Origin: Eucommia ulmoides
Lineage: Eukaryota > Streptophyta > Magnoliopsida > Garryales > Eucommiaceae
Reading direction: 5' to 3'
Assembly: GCA_016647705.1 (NCBI GenBank)
Contig: CM028328.1
Location: 50,887,647 to 50,951,646, forward strand
Length of the DNA stretch: 64,000 nucleotides
Shown: piece by piece, positions 42,729-53,429 of the stretch
Position numbering within the stretch: the first letter of the stretch is position 1
Layout: each line of letters opens with the position of its first letter
Notes under the pieces: generated by a model
Database searches by the model: none
What the model saw: only the letters and a program-made list of their open reading frames with translations
Told to the model about the DNA's origin: nothing
Position numbers and translations under genes: made by a program

Positions 42729-44484
42729 TGATAAGTGTGATCTACCTACATATTTTCAAACTGAATTAAGTTAGTTTTCGTGTGATTATATAGTATTTTA
42801 TTATGTTTTAATTAGTTTTCATACTTTTTGTATAAATCAGGTGTGTGGAGCAAAAAGATGAAAACTTGGAGCGAAAACAATGAGATCACACCGAAGGCGA
42901 GTCGAAGTTACGGTGGATAAATAAGCAAGGAGACAAAAATATGAAGGAAGCCCACTACCTAGGCGTCCAGACCTCCGCCTAGGCAGTGAAGATGCTGAGA
43001 ATGACAAAAGGCTACTGACAGCCCACCGCCTAGGCAGAAAATTTCTCCGCCTAGGCAGAAACCCCAGTAGACACATTTCCAAGTCCACCGCCTACTTCTT
43101 CGCTTAGGCGGTCACCAAACCTATAAAGCAGGTACAGGTGTTGTAACTTTAAGGCTATTTTGGACTACGATGCAATCCGATTTTGGAAACCCTAAAAACA
43201 TGGAAGCTGTAGATCTTTTTCTTAGCTTTCCATAGGTTTTGGAATCACCTCAATCGGAGTTCAAATGAAGACGTTACAGCCAAAACAAAATTGAAAACTT
43301 GCAGTAACTTCGCCTAGGCGAAGTTCCGACAGAAAATTAACCGACCTAACTTCGCCTAGGCGAAGTTTTCTTCGCCTAGGTGAAAATCCGACATCACAGC
43401 CTTGATATTTATTAGATATTTTGAGATCTTTTGCCTAAAAATACTCCTCTCCTCCCCCTTCTCCGGCCTCTCTTGGTTTTTGAGCACCTTAAGCTATATT
43501 TAAGCCTAGGTTTAGGAGTTTTAGTGGTGGATCTCACATTCCGAAGTGGAGAAGACAGCAAATCGATCACTGAGCATTCTTAGCGGTTTATCTTCGGACG
43601 AGGCTAAGTTCTTTGATTGTTTTACCTTATTTCTTTATGTTAGGATCATGTTGCATTTATGTTTGTTCTTCATAGTTTGATTGTGTTTATCTTATTGTTT
43701 GTTTATTATGCTTAGAATGGTAAATGGAGAATACGGGATTTTAACAAACTCTGGATTTGGATTAGGGTAAACAAACGCCATGATTCTATAACCCGGTCGG
43801 GGTTTGAATCGTGGACAATCGATGATGTTGGGGCAAGACTCACGCGACCTAGGGTCGTAAAGACGTTCAGGGAGAATTCTTCGTTGACACGAAGTTGCGT
43901 TATATCTCTCGTCTTACACTCGGGAGAGGTGGCGAGGGAGTTTTAGAACGAAGATTGTTGATAGGATAAATACAACGTGACAATCTAATAACCCGAGAGG
44001 GTGTTGGATTGTGTGCAATCGATGACGCTGGTCGATACTAATGTCACCTAGGGTCATTAAGATGTTGATGGGGACTTCTTCATTGACTCGAAGTCATGTA
44101 TTCCCCTGTCTTACACTCGGGACAGGTGGCAGTGGAGTTTACGTACCGAGGTTGTCAAATAGGTCGAACTACGTAAACGTGAGTAAATCATAATCGAACA
44201 CGTATTTGTAAACACGTTAATCCCTAGGCAATTCTTCACCCTAAAACATATTAGCATAATAATGTAGTTAATTTAGGATATACTAGTATTAGTTTAATTA
44301 ATTAAATACATTTATTTTTTGCCTAGATAAAATTAGGTCATGACAAATGTGGTATTCTATAGTAACGAAACCAATCCCTGTGGATACGATAACCCGATCT
44401 TTCATGATCACACTATACTAAAACTTTGACCTCGTACACTTGCGAGTAGTCATATACATCGAGGGTGTAAATCCTCGGCGTACA
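42729..44484 (+). repeat. 3' LTR of B
   Basis: TGATAAGTGTGATC.. collinear with the 5' LTR except for a 94-bp deletion at the ATGT at 43648-43651 and a rearranged last 40 bases. The end at ..gcgtaca is inferred from the gaagg that follows and the resumption of E1's RNase H at 'gcatagg'. Confidence 0.75.
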
Positions 44485-44926
44485 GAAGGGCATAGGCCAA
44501 CTTCTCGAACCGCTGGTATCTCATCTCGGCATCAGTCAGTACTCGGCTTGAATAATATACGGGCCTCTGGACTCCTTCCTCTTCTTGGACAAAAGCCGCG
44601 CTGACTACACTATTTGAAGCAGCGATGTACAAGAATAGTTACTCTCTATCCTTGGTAGTCTCACAATCCCTTGTCTACTCAAAGGTCTTGTTGCCCCTCA
44701 AAATCTTAAAGAGAGAGAGACACTTTTTTGAATAGCGCGAGATAAAATGGTTGAGGGCAGCCAACCTCCCAATGAGCATTTAAACTTCTTTCTTTGTCTG
44801 TAGAGAATCCATGTGAAGAATGGTGCTGATTTAATCAAGATTGGCATCGATGCCGCGTTGGGAGACTATATACCCTAAGAATTTTCCTACCGAGACTCCG
44901 AAGATGCACTTGGTAGGTTTCAGCTT
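44485..44926 (-). pseudogene. RT C-terminal and RNase H N-terminal part of E1
   Basis: Minus strand: 'KLKPTKCIFGVSVGKFLG' (RT thumb start), 'LIGRLAALNHFISRYS' (connection), 'AASNSVVSAAFVQEEEGVQ' and 'RPVYYSSRVLTDAEMRYQRF' (RNase H N-terminal half). It continues, after element B, at 26057. Upstream the RT is lost at 44926, where the LTR of E2 starts with TG at 44927. Stops interrupt the frame. The 60-residue ORF drawn through 44450-44632 ends in B's LTR and is chimeric. Confidence 0.85.
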
Positions 44927-45995
44927 TGTTGGTGTCAAATTTTGGTCGACATCCACAGTATGGTCCAGTCAGCCCTTGTGGGGTGTTAGGAAGCCCTGTG
45001 ATGGAGATTGTGGGTCCGTGTAGCTTCTTATCCGTGAAAAACCCTTTGGCGAGGAAGAGAAAAACCAAGACCGGGAAGGGGTCGTGGGCCTTTCGAGCCA
45101 AGAAGAAGAGGAGTAGAAGACTATACGATTTTTGGAGGTATGAATTAGTACCTTGAATGAACCAGAATTTTGATGTTGAGCAGTCCTGGGAAGAGCGAGC
45201 ACCTGGAGACCTGCACAAAAGACTTGTTGGGTTTTTCCTAGCGTGTCCCCTCCGGTGTGAGAATAAGCGTGCGGGGAAAAAAGTTTATAATGTAATTTGC
45301 CGAGAAGAGGGAAGATAGAGAGAGAGAGTAGTGAGCTTAGTGCATCTACCTTTGGGCAATTGTATGCCCCTCCTATTTATAGGCAAGGTGGAGATCTGTT
45401 TTGGAGCTAATATAGGGTTCAATACCTCCTTAATGATGACATCATGGTGGCCACTTGGTTTCTAGCCAATGAAAGCTTGCTAAGAGGCCTTTTTCTTGGC
45501 CACATTTGAGAGATATTTTAGCTTGGGAAAAGGGTCACCATGATAAGCTTGACTATTTTGGGATAATGTGGGATATTTTGGGAGAAGATGGGATATTTTG
45601 GGATATTTCGGAGGAGTGTGGGATATTTTGTGGGGTTTAAAAGGTGGAAAGATGAAATAGCCCAGGAAAAAATGAAGGAGGGCATTACCCTACTGCGGCC
45701 GAGGTGAGGAGATAAGTTATTATCCTTCCTAGGTGGATGGAGACGGGAAGAAGGTGCTGCTTCAGTGGAGGACACCGAGATGGGGAATAATTCCCATCCC
45801 AGTGGTGACTTGCGGATTACCCCAAGTAATGTTGAGCCCTTTGGGGAGACTGGTACGATGAATGAGATTCCTCTTATCGGTACATTTCCTATACTTAGCC
45901 TAGGGTGTGCTTCGAGCTTTGGATCTTATAGGAAGTTGATCACACATGGCAGTCTTCGATTAGGTGCATTGGAATGATCATTTTTGCACTCATCA
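44927..45995 (-). repeat. 3' LTR of E2
   Basis: 1069 bp, TGTTGGTGTC..CTCATCA, matching E1's 1062-bp LTR. Minus-strand TATAAATA at 45374-45381. Followed by 'atgtcctccccagtccc', complement of a purine-rich tract. Short 'gggatattttggga' repeats occur at 45555-45630. Confidence 0.75.
45374..45381 (-). promoter_or_regulatory. TATA box of E2 LTR
   Basis: Plus 'cctcctatttataggc', minus GCCTATAAATAGGAGG. Confidence 0.6.
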
Positions 45996-46500
45996 ATGTC
46001 CTCCCCAGTCCCTAGTATTGAGAAGACTCTTCAAGAAACTGGGGACTCTAGAGAGAGTCTTTTCTGGAGCTTCCATGTTGCTATTGGAGTGTTTCGAGGT
46101 GTTTAAGACCTTTTAAACCTTTTCAGAGCATTATGTAGGGAATATGCCATTTTTCTAGGAAGATGGTGGGCGATTCTGGAATGGAACGATTGATCCGAGC
46201 ACGGGAAAGACGACCCGAAAAGTCAAACGGGTAGACCGAGAACAGTAATGAGTGGCCCACCTTAGATTGGTGTGAAAGGCTATGAACGATCCCACATACA
46301 TCCCCTCATATCACGTCTCTCTACTGGAGCCTCTTCGGTGGCGCCCTTTCAGTGGCGCCTCTTTAATGCGAGCGAGTGTGCCGCCTACCAAATCACCAGG
46401 GAGAAGACATGTGGCTGCATGGCTCCTACATGGTGTGCCTTTCCCAGGTGCCTTTATGGTGCTTCCAGGCACGATGGTTGGGATGGACAAGTGTCCTCAC

Positions 46501-46508
46501 TATATAAA
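46501..46508 (+). promoter_or_regulatory. TATA box of the antisense ORF in E2
   Basis: 'cactatataaaggaggc', about 97 bases upstream of the ATG at 46598; aligned with 19783-19789 in E1. Confidence 0.6.
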
Positions 46509-46597
46509 GGAGGCCATCTGAACTCTCTTTTCACTTTTTTCGTAATTTTAACTTGGCAGAGCACCAACCTTCTGGAAGGTAACTCATTGTTTCTAAA

Positions 46598-49151
46598 ATG
46601 TCTATTTTTTATTCTTCTTTTGGTACTGGGTCTGCGTTAGGGTCTACCACTTTTGGGCAGGCCCTGAATGTTCCTCTCCTTCATTAGATCGATCCTCCTC
46701 TTTCCTTACCTCCCTGCTCAAAAGGACGAATAGGCTCTTCAGGCGATGCAGAGCCGTCCGGCCATCATAGAGACGGCGATGGTATTGGGTCTAGTAGTGG
46801 CCCTACCATAGAGGCGGTTTTAAGCCCAAGTAATGAGATTGAGATATGGGAGGAGGTAGTACCATGAAATAACCCCATTTGGGAGATCAAAATGGTAATG
46901 ACAGAGAAGAAAATTCAAAAAGCTCGGAGCCTTTACACCATCCCTGAAGGGGTGGTGACTCGTCTCCCTCATCCGGAGGATAGGGCTTGTACCCCTCTCG
47001 AGGGGCTCATTACAGTGTACATGGAGCATCTACATAAAGGTCTATGATTCCTAATCCATCCGTGGATTCGGTCCCTTTGCGCAGAGTACAAGTTGTGTTC
47101 GTCACAGCTTGTTCCTAACTGCATCCGGGCCTTCGTGGCTTCTTTTATTATCTTCAAGATTGAGGGACTGGAACCGTCCCTAGAATTGTTCAAATCCTTG
47201 TTCTTTCCAAAATCCATGCCCTTTGCGAAAGGGTGGTGTTACGTTGCCTCACGCCGGTAATTCCTTATGGGATTAGAAGAGTTGGTGAAGAATTAGAAAC
47301 CCCAGTACTTCTTCCTAGGAAAAGATGACTGGGAATTCGATCCTGATGAGAAGAGGGTCAATCCCGTTCCCAGGGAATGGGGTGTTGTAGGTGAGCATAT
47401 CCCTATTTGTGAGTATTCTGTTTCTTATCTCGTCTTAATTTTTGAAACGATTCTAGAGAAAACAAGCGGGAGAAGGGTAAGACCCAATGCCTTGATCAAA
47501 CAACAAAGGGAGATCATCTAGGGGACGGAGTACAAGAACGTGAACAAATTATTGGAGTCGATGTTATACTTCCGTCACTTTTATTGCGCGCCAGGGCTTT
47601 CAATTCCAAAGATTGACATGGATACCACAAACGGTAAAGCTTCTCCTTCTTAGAAATTGTTTTAGTATATCCCAAATTTTTTGTTGCTTGCCACTTATTC
47701 ACCTCCTTGCACTATGCTGGCAGAAATGGAGAAGATTGCATGAGTATGGTTGTTGAGGGAGAGGGCCGCAGTTGTGAAGACAGAAGTGGAGAAAAAGAAA
47801 GGCCCCCATTCTTAGGTGGAGTCCCCTAGGAAGGGACTGCCGAGGAGGAGAATGGAATTAACAAAAGAAGCTCAGCTGGAGAGGCCCCTTCTGGGACGGG
47901 GAGCTTGCCGAGGCGGATCACAAGGAGAGAGCAACAGCGGTGAGAAGCCGAAGCTGCTGCAGGGAGGATGTTCTGCCACGACCAGAACAGGTGCCCACAC
48001 CCTCGTCTGGGGTGGACATCTTGGGGACCAATCAATAAAAAAAAAAAAAGAGAAAGAAATGGTAGTTCAGAGCAAAAGAGGCCAAGAAGATAAGGGCTGA
48101 GAGGGCCTCCGCAGCCCCCTAGCTGAGCAAGGTCTCTGCCCCAAGACCAACCCCGACCTCAAGCACCAGCACTCTCCTCAAGCAAGGAGTCATATGACAT
48201 CCAGAGATGTTGTCTGCTTATATCAACCACATCATACCGCCTAGGAACAAAGAAAGAATTAGTGCCGAGATGGATGCACATATCTTTGTGAAGCTGAAAA
48301 GGGATGCAATGCTGGTAAGGTTAAAATGAAGTTTTATTTGGGTCTTTATTGCAACTTTTCTTTAAACAACTCATACAACCAGTTTCTCCCTGGGTTTTGT
48401 CTTGCAGGTGTTTTCCAGAGTCTCATTCATTTCGGGCCGTATCAATACTGCCCATGAAAGGGAGCAAGAGCTTGATGAGGAACGCAGGTAACTCTTTGCG
48501 CAACACAAGAAGCATGTGGAGCAAGCAAGACAATGGCATGAATAGAGGAAAATCATGAAAGCTACTGAGAAAAGTACCAAGGAGGGGGCCAGGATGGCCA
48601 TCAAGGAGAAATCAACCCTGGAATCCCTTTGCGGTAGGCTCAAGGCTTATCTTGCCGCTGTTAAGGAGACAATGAAGGAGGTAAAGAAAGAATGCGAAGC
48701 TTCCATTTCTAAGTCCAGGGAAGAGGCCATAACTAAGTAGAAGAATTCCCCTGATTTTGAGGAGGTAAAGATGCTGATGGCCGTTGAGATGGTAGAAAGT
48801 GGTCATAGGTACACTATCTGAAATCTTCGCCGGTGACATCCTAACTTTCCGGTGGACGACATAGGAATGGATTATTCCGATGCTGAGAATACCAACCCTG
48901 CAATGGGGGATGTTGTGGTGGAAGGAGAAGGTGAAGAAACAGTACAGACGGCAGCCGGTGCCGAGATAGAGGGAGCCGAAGTTGATCGTGGAAGTGTTAA
49001 AACCGCTATGGGGGTAGTAAACGCCAGCATGGGTAAAACTGGTACCTTTCCAAGGAACCTTACTGCCAGGCAAGATGAACCCCTCATTAGTGGAAGTAAA
49101 ACTACTCCGTCCCTACTCAACCAAGAAGAAACTTCAACCCCCCAGCTATGA
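46598..49151 (+). pseudogene. Extra antisense ORF of E2 with intron-like interruptions
   Basis: Homolog of 19874-22447. Inferred exons: 46598-47390, 47457-47633, 47724-48314, 48408-49151. The gaps carry gtgagc..ttctag, gtaaag..ggcag and gtaagg..ttgcag at the same places as in E1. Protein: Ser-rich start; a globular plant Transposase_28-like domain at about 46950-47390; basic linker; coiled coil (KEKSTLESLCGRLKAYLAAV, 48600-48740); 'DFEEVKMLMAVEMVESGHRY'; acidic Gly/Val/Glu tail (48852-49151 open). Stops remain in exon 1 and before 48740, so it is probably dead. Function unknown. Confidence 0.65.
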
Positions 49152-49740
49152 TCCAAGAAAAACCTGAACCCAACATGTTTGTTTGTTGTTGTTGTTGTTG
49201 TTGTTTTTTTTTGTTTTTTTTTTGTGGTGCCCCAGCCCCTTTTCACTTGAATGAGGGCCTTTTTCCAATAGGCATGGGGACCCCTTCTTATTGGGAATGT
49301 AATTTGAATGATGAATGAATAGATGAATATTTCCTTATCTTTTCCTGGTGGATTAAGAATACTTGTATTTTTCTCTCTCTGCTCCTTTGATCTTTGTGAA
49401 TGCATGCCTCAATATACCTTTGTTCTCCTCCATCTCTTTTGTCAAGGGGGAGTGACTTCTTTAAAAATAGAAAGGGTTCCCTTTCACGATGGTGGAACTT
49501 TGTCGTCATCCTTGTCTTGGTCACGTCTAGATTATTGGAGGCGGCCTTCACTTAGGAAATGTACTTGGGAAATTAGAGAGTTGTGTCAAACTTGTTTTGG
49601 AGAAGGTCCTGAGCCCTTGCTCTGTTAAATTTGTAGACTCGATCACTAAGGATATTATTTGACCATCACGTCCCCTTCTCGGTTGTTTTTGGAGACTTGA
49701 TCATTTTGTGCCATAATACGTGCTTTCTTCCTGATTTCAG

Positions 49741-49779
<39 letters not shown>

Positions 49780-50639
49780 GTTGTGATATTTTTCTTGAAA
49801 AAATTCAAGTTTCAAAACCCCTTGTCGCTTAACCTTGTGCCTCTTCTCGGGTAGACGATCGAGAAGAAATTCTCGAAGGTATCGTGCTTCCTCTTCTCTG
49901 GAGGTTTACTCCCCGGAAGAGATCGTGCACCCCTCTTTCTTGGGGAACACAATTTCATGTTTTTTCACCATATCCACAACCTCCCTGCCCCCCCAGCCTA
50001 GTAGCTAATCATAGGTGGTCCCTAGGAGAGGTGACCTCAGGTCGGCCCCTTGTAGCCGGTCATAGGTGGGTTCTCCTTACTAGGTCTCATTTCCGAGCCC
50101 ATTCAGGTTATCTCAAAATTGTCCTGCGAGGGATATTATCCCTTTATGTCGCCTAAGCTAGGTTTGGCTGTAAGGGGTGAGATGTTTACCTATAGGTCTT
50201 CAGACTTGATCAATGTTCTACCGTCGGAGGACGATAGCTATCTGTTCCCAGGCTCCAAACTATCGATCTATGGAGAGGGTCCGGTTACACCCCTGACGTA
50301 GCACGTTGAAATGAGGTTTGTCAATGAGATTACCCTCAGCGCTGTGTGCTGAGATACCGTTTGGCTTGAACGTAAAGCTAGGGGAGTGGCACGGCTTCAT
50401 CTGAGATAGGAGGAGGGCTTCTCATCTCAACTTTACTTGCATTTTGGAGAATGGTAGGGAGGGTGGCGCATCCCAAACCAGGAATGGGATGGGGGCTGCA
50501 CTTCACTGCCACCAACGAAATTTGGAGAATGGAGTGATAGTTGATAGTTGATCAAAATAGAGCTTCCATTCACAAGGAGACATGTTACAAATGTTGAAAA
50601 AAAACTTTACAAGTCCATTGGTACTTCCTCGTTGGGGTA
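49152..50639 (-). other. Noncoding region between antisense ORF and integrase of E2
   Basis: Homologous to 22448-24039. Has a (GTT)n run at about 49177-49206 and a 37-base A run at 49741-49777. Short ORFs are not shared in frame with E1. No gene is supported. Confidence 0.6.
49741..49777. repeat. 37-base poly-A tract
   Basis: Uninterrupted A run within noncoding E2 sequence; no sign of a processed transcript joined to it. Confidence 0.9.
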
Positions 50640-51296
50640 ATATCACTTCAAATGTTCTGTATTCCACGGGTGCCTAAGGGGGATGCCCTTCTCGGTTTCT
50701 AACTCATAAGTGCCAGGGTGGGCAATACGGGTGATGCGATATGGCTCTTCCTAAGATGGAGCGAGTTTATCGGCAACTATATCCTTGGTGGTTAGGGTTA
50801 CTTTATGGAGGACAAGGTCTCCAATGTCGAATGATTGAGGACGGACCTTTTTATTGTAATATCTAATCGCAGATTGCTGGTAGGCTACTTTTTGAACACG
50901 TGCGCATTCTTTCTTTTCCTCAAGTAGATCAAGGTTAAGGTCCAAAGAAGAATTGTTTACATTTTGGTTGAAAATCATCGCTATCTGGGAAAAGGGCATG
51001 CCAATCTCAACAGGGATTACTGCTTCTGACTTGAAGGTAATTGCGAAAGGAGTTTCCCCTGTAGGGGTTCTTGTTGTAGTATGGTAAGCCCAGAGGATAG
51101 GGTATACATCCTCAACCCATATTCTCTTTGATCTATCAAGTCTGATTTTGAGTCCATGGAGAATGGTGCGGTTAGCGACTTCTACTTGTCGGTTGGATTG
51201 GGGGTTCCATGGAGAGGCAAAGTGGGTTTGAATCCCCAGCTTGGCATAGAATTCCACGAAGAGGTCGTTGTTGAACTGCTTTTTGTTGTCGGAGAC
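50640..51296 (-). pseudogene. Integrase of E2 (C-terminal part, cut by element F)
   Basis: Open for 168 codons (50751-51257). Contains the second catalytic Asp region 'VSDNKKQFNNDLF' at the very edge (51260-51296), the catalytic Glu in 'SNRQVEVANRTILHGLK' and the C-terminal domain ('LWAYHTTTRTPTGETPF', 'RPQSFDIGDLVLHKV', 'YELETEKGIPLRHPWN'). Two conserved Gly are changed (SDNG to SDNK, NGQ to NRQ). The N-terminal part is missing because family F starts at 51297. Confidence 0.9.
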
Positions 51297-53429
51297 TGTT
51301 GGGCTAGCAGAATACCTAAGAGGAGAGGGTGAATTGGGTAATTAAAAATATATCAGAATAAAACTTAATAAATTAAATAATTAATTTTAAGTCTAAATTA
51401 ATTATTATCTTTATAACACAACGGAATAATATTATCAATCAAAATGCACATCCAAACAACAAAAATAAATAAATTAATAATGCAACACACCAAGATATAT
51501 CTTGGTTCACCAAGCTACTCTTGGTTAGTCTAGTCCTCCGAGCCCCATTGAGATTTACACCCACTAATTCTCAAGATCCCTTTAGAGGTAGGAACCAAAC
51601 CCAAACACCGATTCTTTTACAAGCTCAGAATTAACCTTTACAATATCCTTTTCACAAGTTAAGAAAGAACCTCTAATTTTTACAGGCTCAAGAATAACCT
51701 ATCTTTTTACAGGATAAAGATTAACCTAATTCTTTTTATCACTACGACTCAAGAATCAAAACCTCACAAAACATTCCAACTATCTTTTTCCCAAGTAAGG
51801 ATAGAACCTTTACAAATCACTTACAATGCAATTCTATCTGGGAAGAATCACTTCCTCAATCTCTTTACAGGAAGAGACTGAAACCTGGCTATCCTTGATT
51901 AAATACCCCCAACATTTAATCCGTCACAACTCACCAATACAAAAATTGATAAGAAGAAAATCTCACTTGGAGCTTCTACCACTCCAGATAAACAATAACT
52001 CAATTAATATCCCTAACTAGTGATAGAAAAACGTAAGATACAAAATTTTGATTTTAACAAGATATGGGTAGCAAATTGGAGCACGTAATCAGATTCAAAA
52101 AATTATTTATAAAAATATTTTCTTAAAAAATCAGAAACAATTTCTAAGATCAATTTCTAAACAATAATCAAATAATGCAATGAAAGAATATAAATAGAAA
52201 GATTTCACCCAGATAACACCGAAAAATAATAGATTGAACGTTGGACAACTCAAATCAGTAATGCTTACTCAACCAGCGCTTTAACTCAAGAACACCTCAA
52301 TAATTGATATCACAATTTAATCCTCCAAAATAAATATCAGAATGATGACTCGTATAAAATCTTATGAACTGAATAGTTCCTGATATGGTGTTACTTCATT
52401 ATGAAATCCGTAGTTCTTTTTATAGGTATATGAAACAAACCCTATAATGGCTAGTTTCCACAAGATATGTCTTCTAAAATCACTTAAAGACCCCATATAT
52501 TAATGTCTTTCTTTCAAGGTATATTCCACTTAATAATAGCTTTCAAAATATTCAATTTACTCCCACAAAAGAATTTTCAAACTTAATTCCAAAATATAGG
52601 AAGTATTAAAAGGACCAATTTGAAAACACTTTAATTCCAAGTACTAAATCTATAGGAATTAAACAATAGATGAGCCATATCTTAAATATCACCAAATCCC
52701 TCAAATCTCTCCCAAATCCTAACAAAAAATGGCTACTTTTAGATATGATTTTGAATTAAATAATATCCTCACTCAGTCGACTGGCCAATCGACTGGACGA
52801 TTCAGGGAGTAGACTATGCAATTCATCGGTCAACCGCTCGGTTGACTCTTTAATTTAGAGAGTTTGTTTATCTTTCACTGGTCGACTTGTCAGTCGACTC
52901 TTCGATTCAGAGAGTTCAGCCACCATTGGTCGGTCAACCTGTCAGTCGACTTATCAATTCAACATGTTTCAGCTTCTTTCTTCAGTCGACTACTACCTTC
53001 TGCATTTATTCTCTAATCTCGTTTTTTACACATTTTCTTTTACGATTTCGCCTCTTTAACTAATTTATTTTCTCAATAAGCTCCACTAACTTTCTTAAAT
53101 TCCATTTTAACAATTTATAAATATTTCTTTTCAAATCACATATTGGAGCAAATAATTTCACTTAATCAAAACACAAATAAATAATAGAAAACTTTTCGTG
53201 CAATGTGTGTGTTCCTAATTGGCATATTAAGAGTTAAGATTTACCTAAATTGTTTTCCCTAATTTCTTCAAACTCTTAATTCCTCTTCATCATCCTGATA
53301 TCTTTATTTAGTATCCATTCAATTTGACGTCTTCATCATTGGAACTTTAAATCTCTGAAACACTCAATTAAACATTAGTTCTACCAAAACATTAATACTT
53401 AATTATTCATCAAAATCTTAGGATCAACA
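51297..53429 (-). repeat. LTR of family F (3' copy)
   Basis: 2133 bp; collinear with 55951-58106 and with the solo LTR 3296-5468. GTCGAC palindrome array at about 52773-52990. Confidence 0.9.

Larger units (their letters stand above)
26058..44484 (+). mobile_element. Element B: non-autonomous gypsy derivative interrupting E1
   Basis: 5' LTR 26058-27642 continued at 40517-40754 (interrupted by C); tRNA-Asp primer site at 40761-40778; about 2-kb noncoding interior; purine tract ending 42728; 3' LTR 42729 to about 44484. There is no gag, protease, RT or integrase, but the sequence 'cgcgcttcttgggaggcaac' (about 41137-41157), typical of the region after pol in plant gypsy elements, is retained. 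B is thus a deletion derivative that would need enzymes in trans. Noncoding interior matches A and C, making an Athila-like relative the likely helper. Flanking repeats are caagg and gaagg (4 of 5). Confidence 0.8.
18373..51296 (-). mobile_element. Element E1 (Tat-lineage Ty3/gypsy), interrupted; outer envelope
   Basis: E1 runs on the minus strand. Its 3' LTR is at 18373-19434, the antisense ORF at 19874-22447 and integrase at about 24040-25225. A second RNase H lies near 25380-25760 and RNase H at 25860-26057, continuing at 44490. RT C-terminal follows to 44926, where E2 begins. A second, diverged RNase H between the canonical RNase H and integrase (aRNH), plus an antisense extra ORF, are hallmarks of the Tat lineage. 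The span given includes B, C and E2, which lie inside it. E1's own RT start, protease, gag and 5' LTR are not in the window. The 18373 end cuts the Ulp1 gene of the MULE; the predicted left target copy is 18368-18372 (gcttc). Confidence 0.7.
44927..51296 (-). mobile_element. Element E2 (Tat-lineage Ty3/gypsy), 3' half
   Basis: Same order as E1: 3' LTR 44927-45995, antisense ORF 46598-49151, conserved noncoding region, integrase 50640-51296. It is inserted in E1's RT and cut by family F in the integrase. Predicted target copy is 44922-44926 (agctt); its partner is outside the window. Fewer stops than E1, so younger, as expected of the inner element. Confidence 0.75.

Noticed and set aside
47816..48100. 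94-residue plus ORF as a separate gene
   Set aside because: Lies within inferred exon 3 of the antisense ORF in another frame, with low-complexity K, E and R codons.
46598..49151. Host gene interpretation of the intron-bearing plus-strand ORF
   Set aside because: The same gene is at the same place between integrase and LTR in both E1 and E2, so it belongs to the element.
49741..49777. Poly-A run as the tail of a LINE, SINE or retrogene
   Set aside because: No target duplication or retro-coding upstream; the surrounding sequence is continuous with the E1 homolog.
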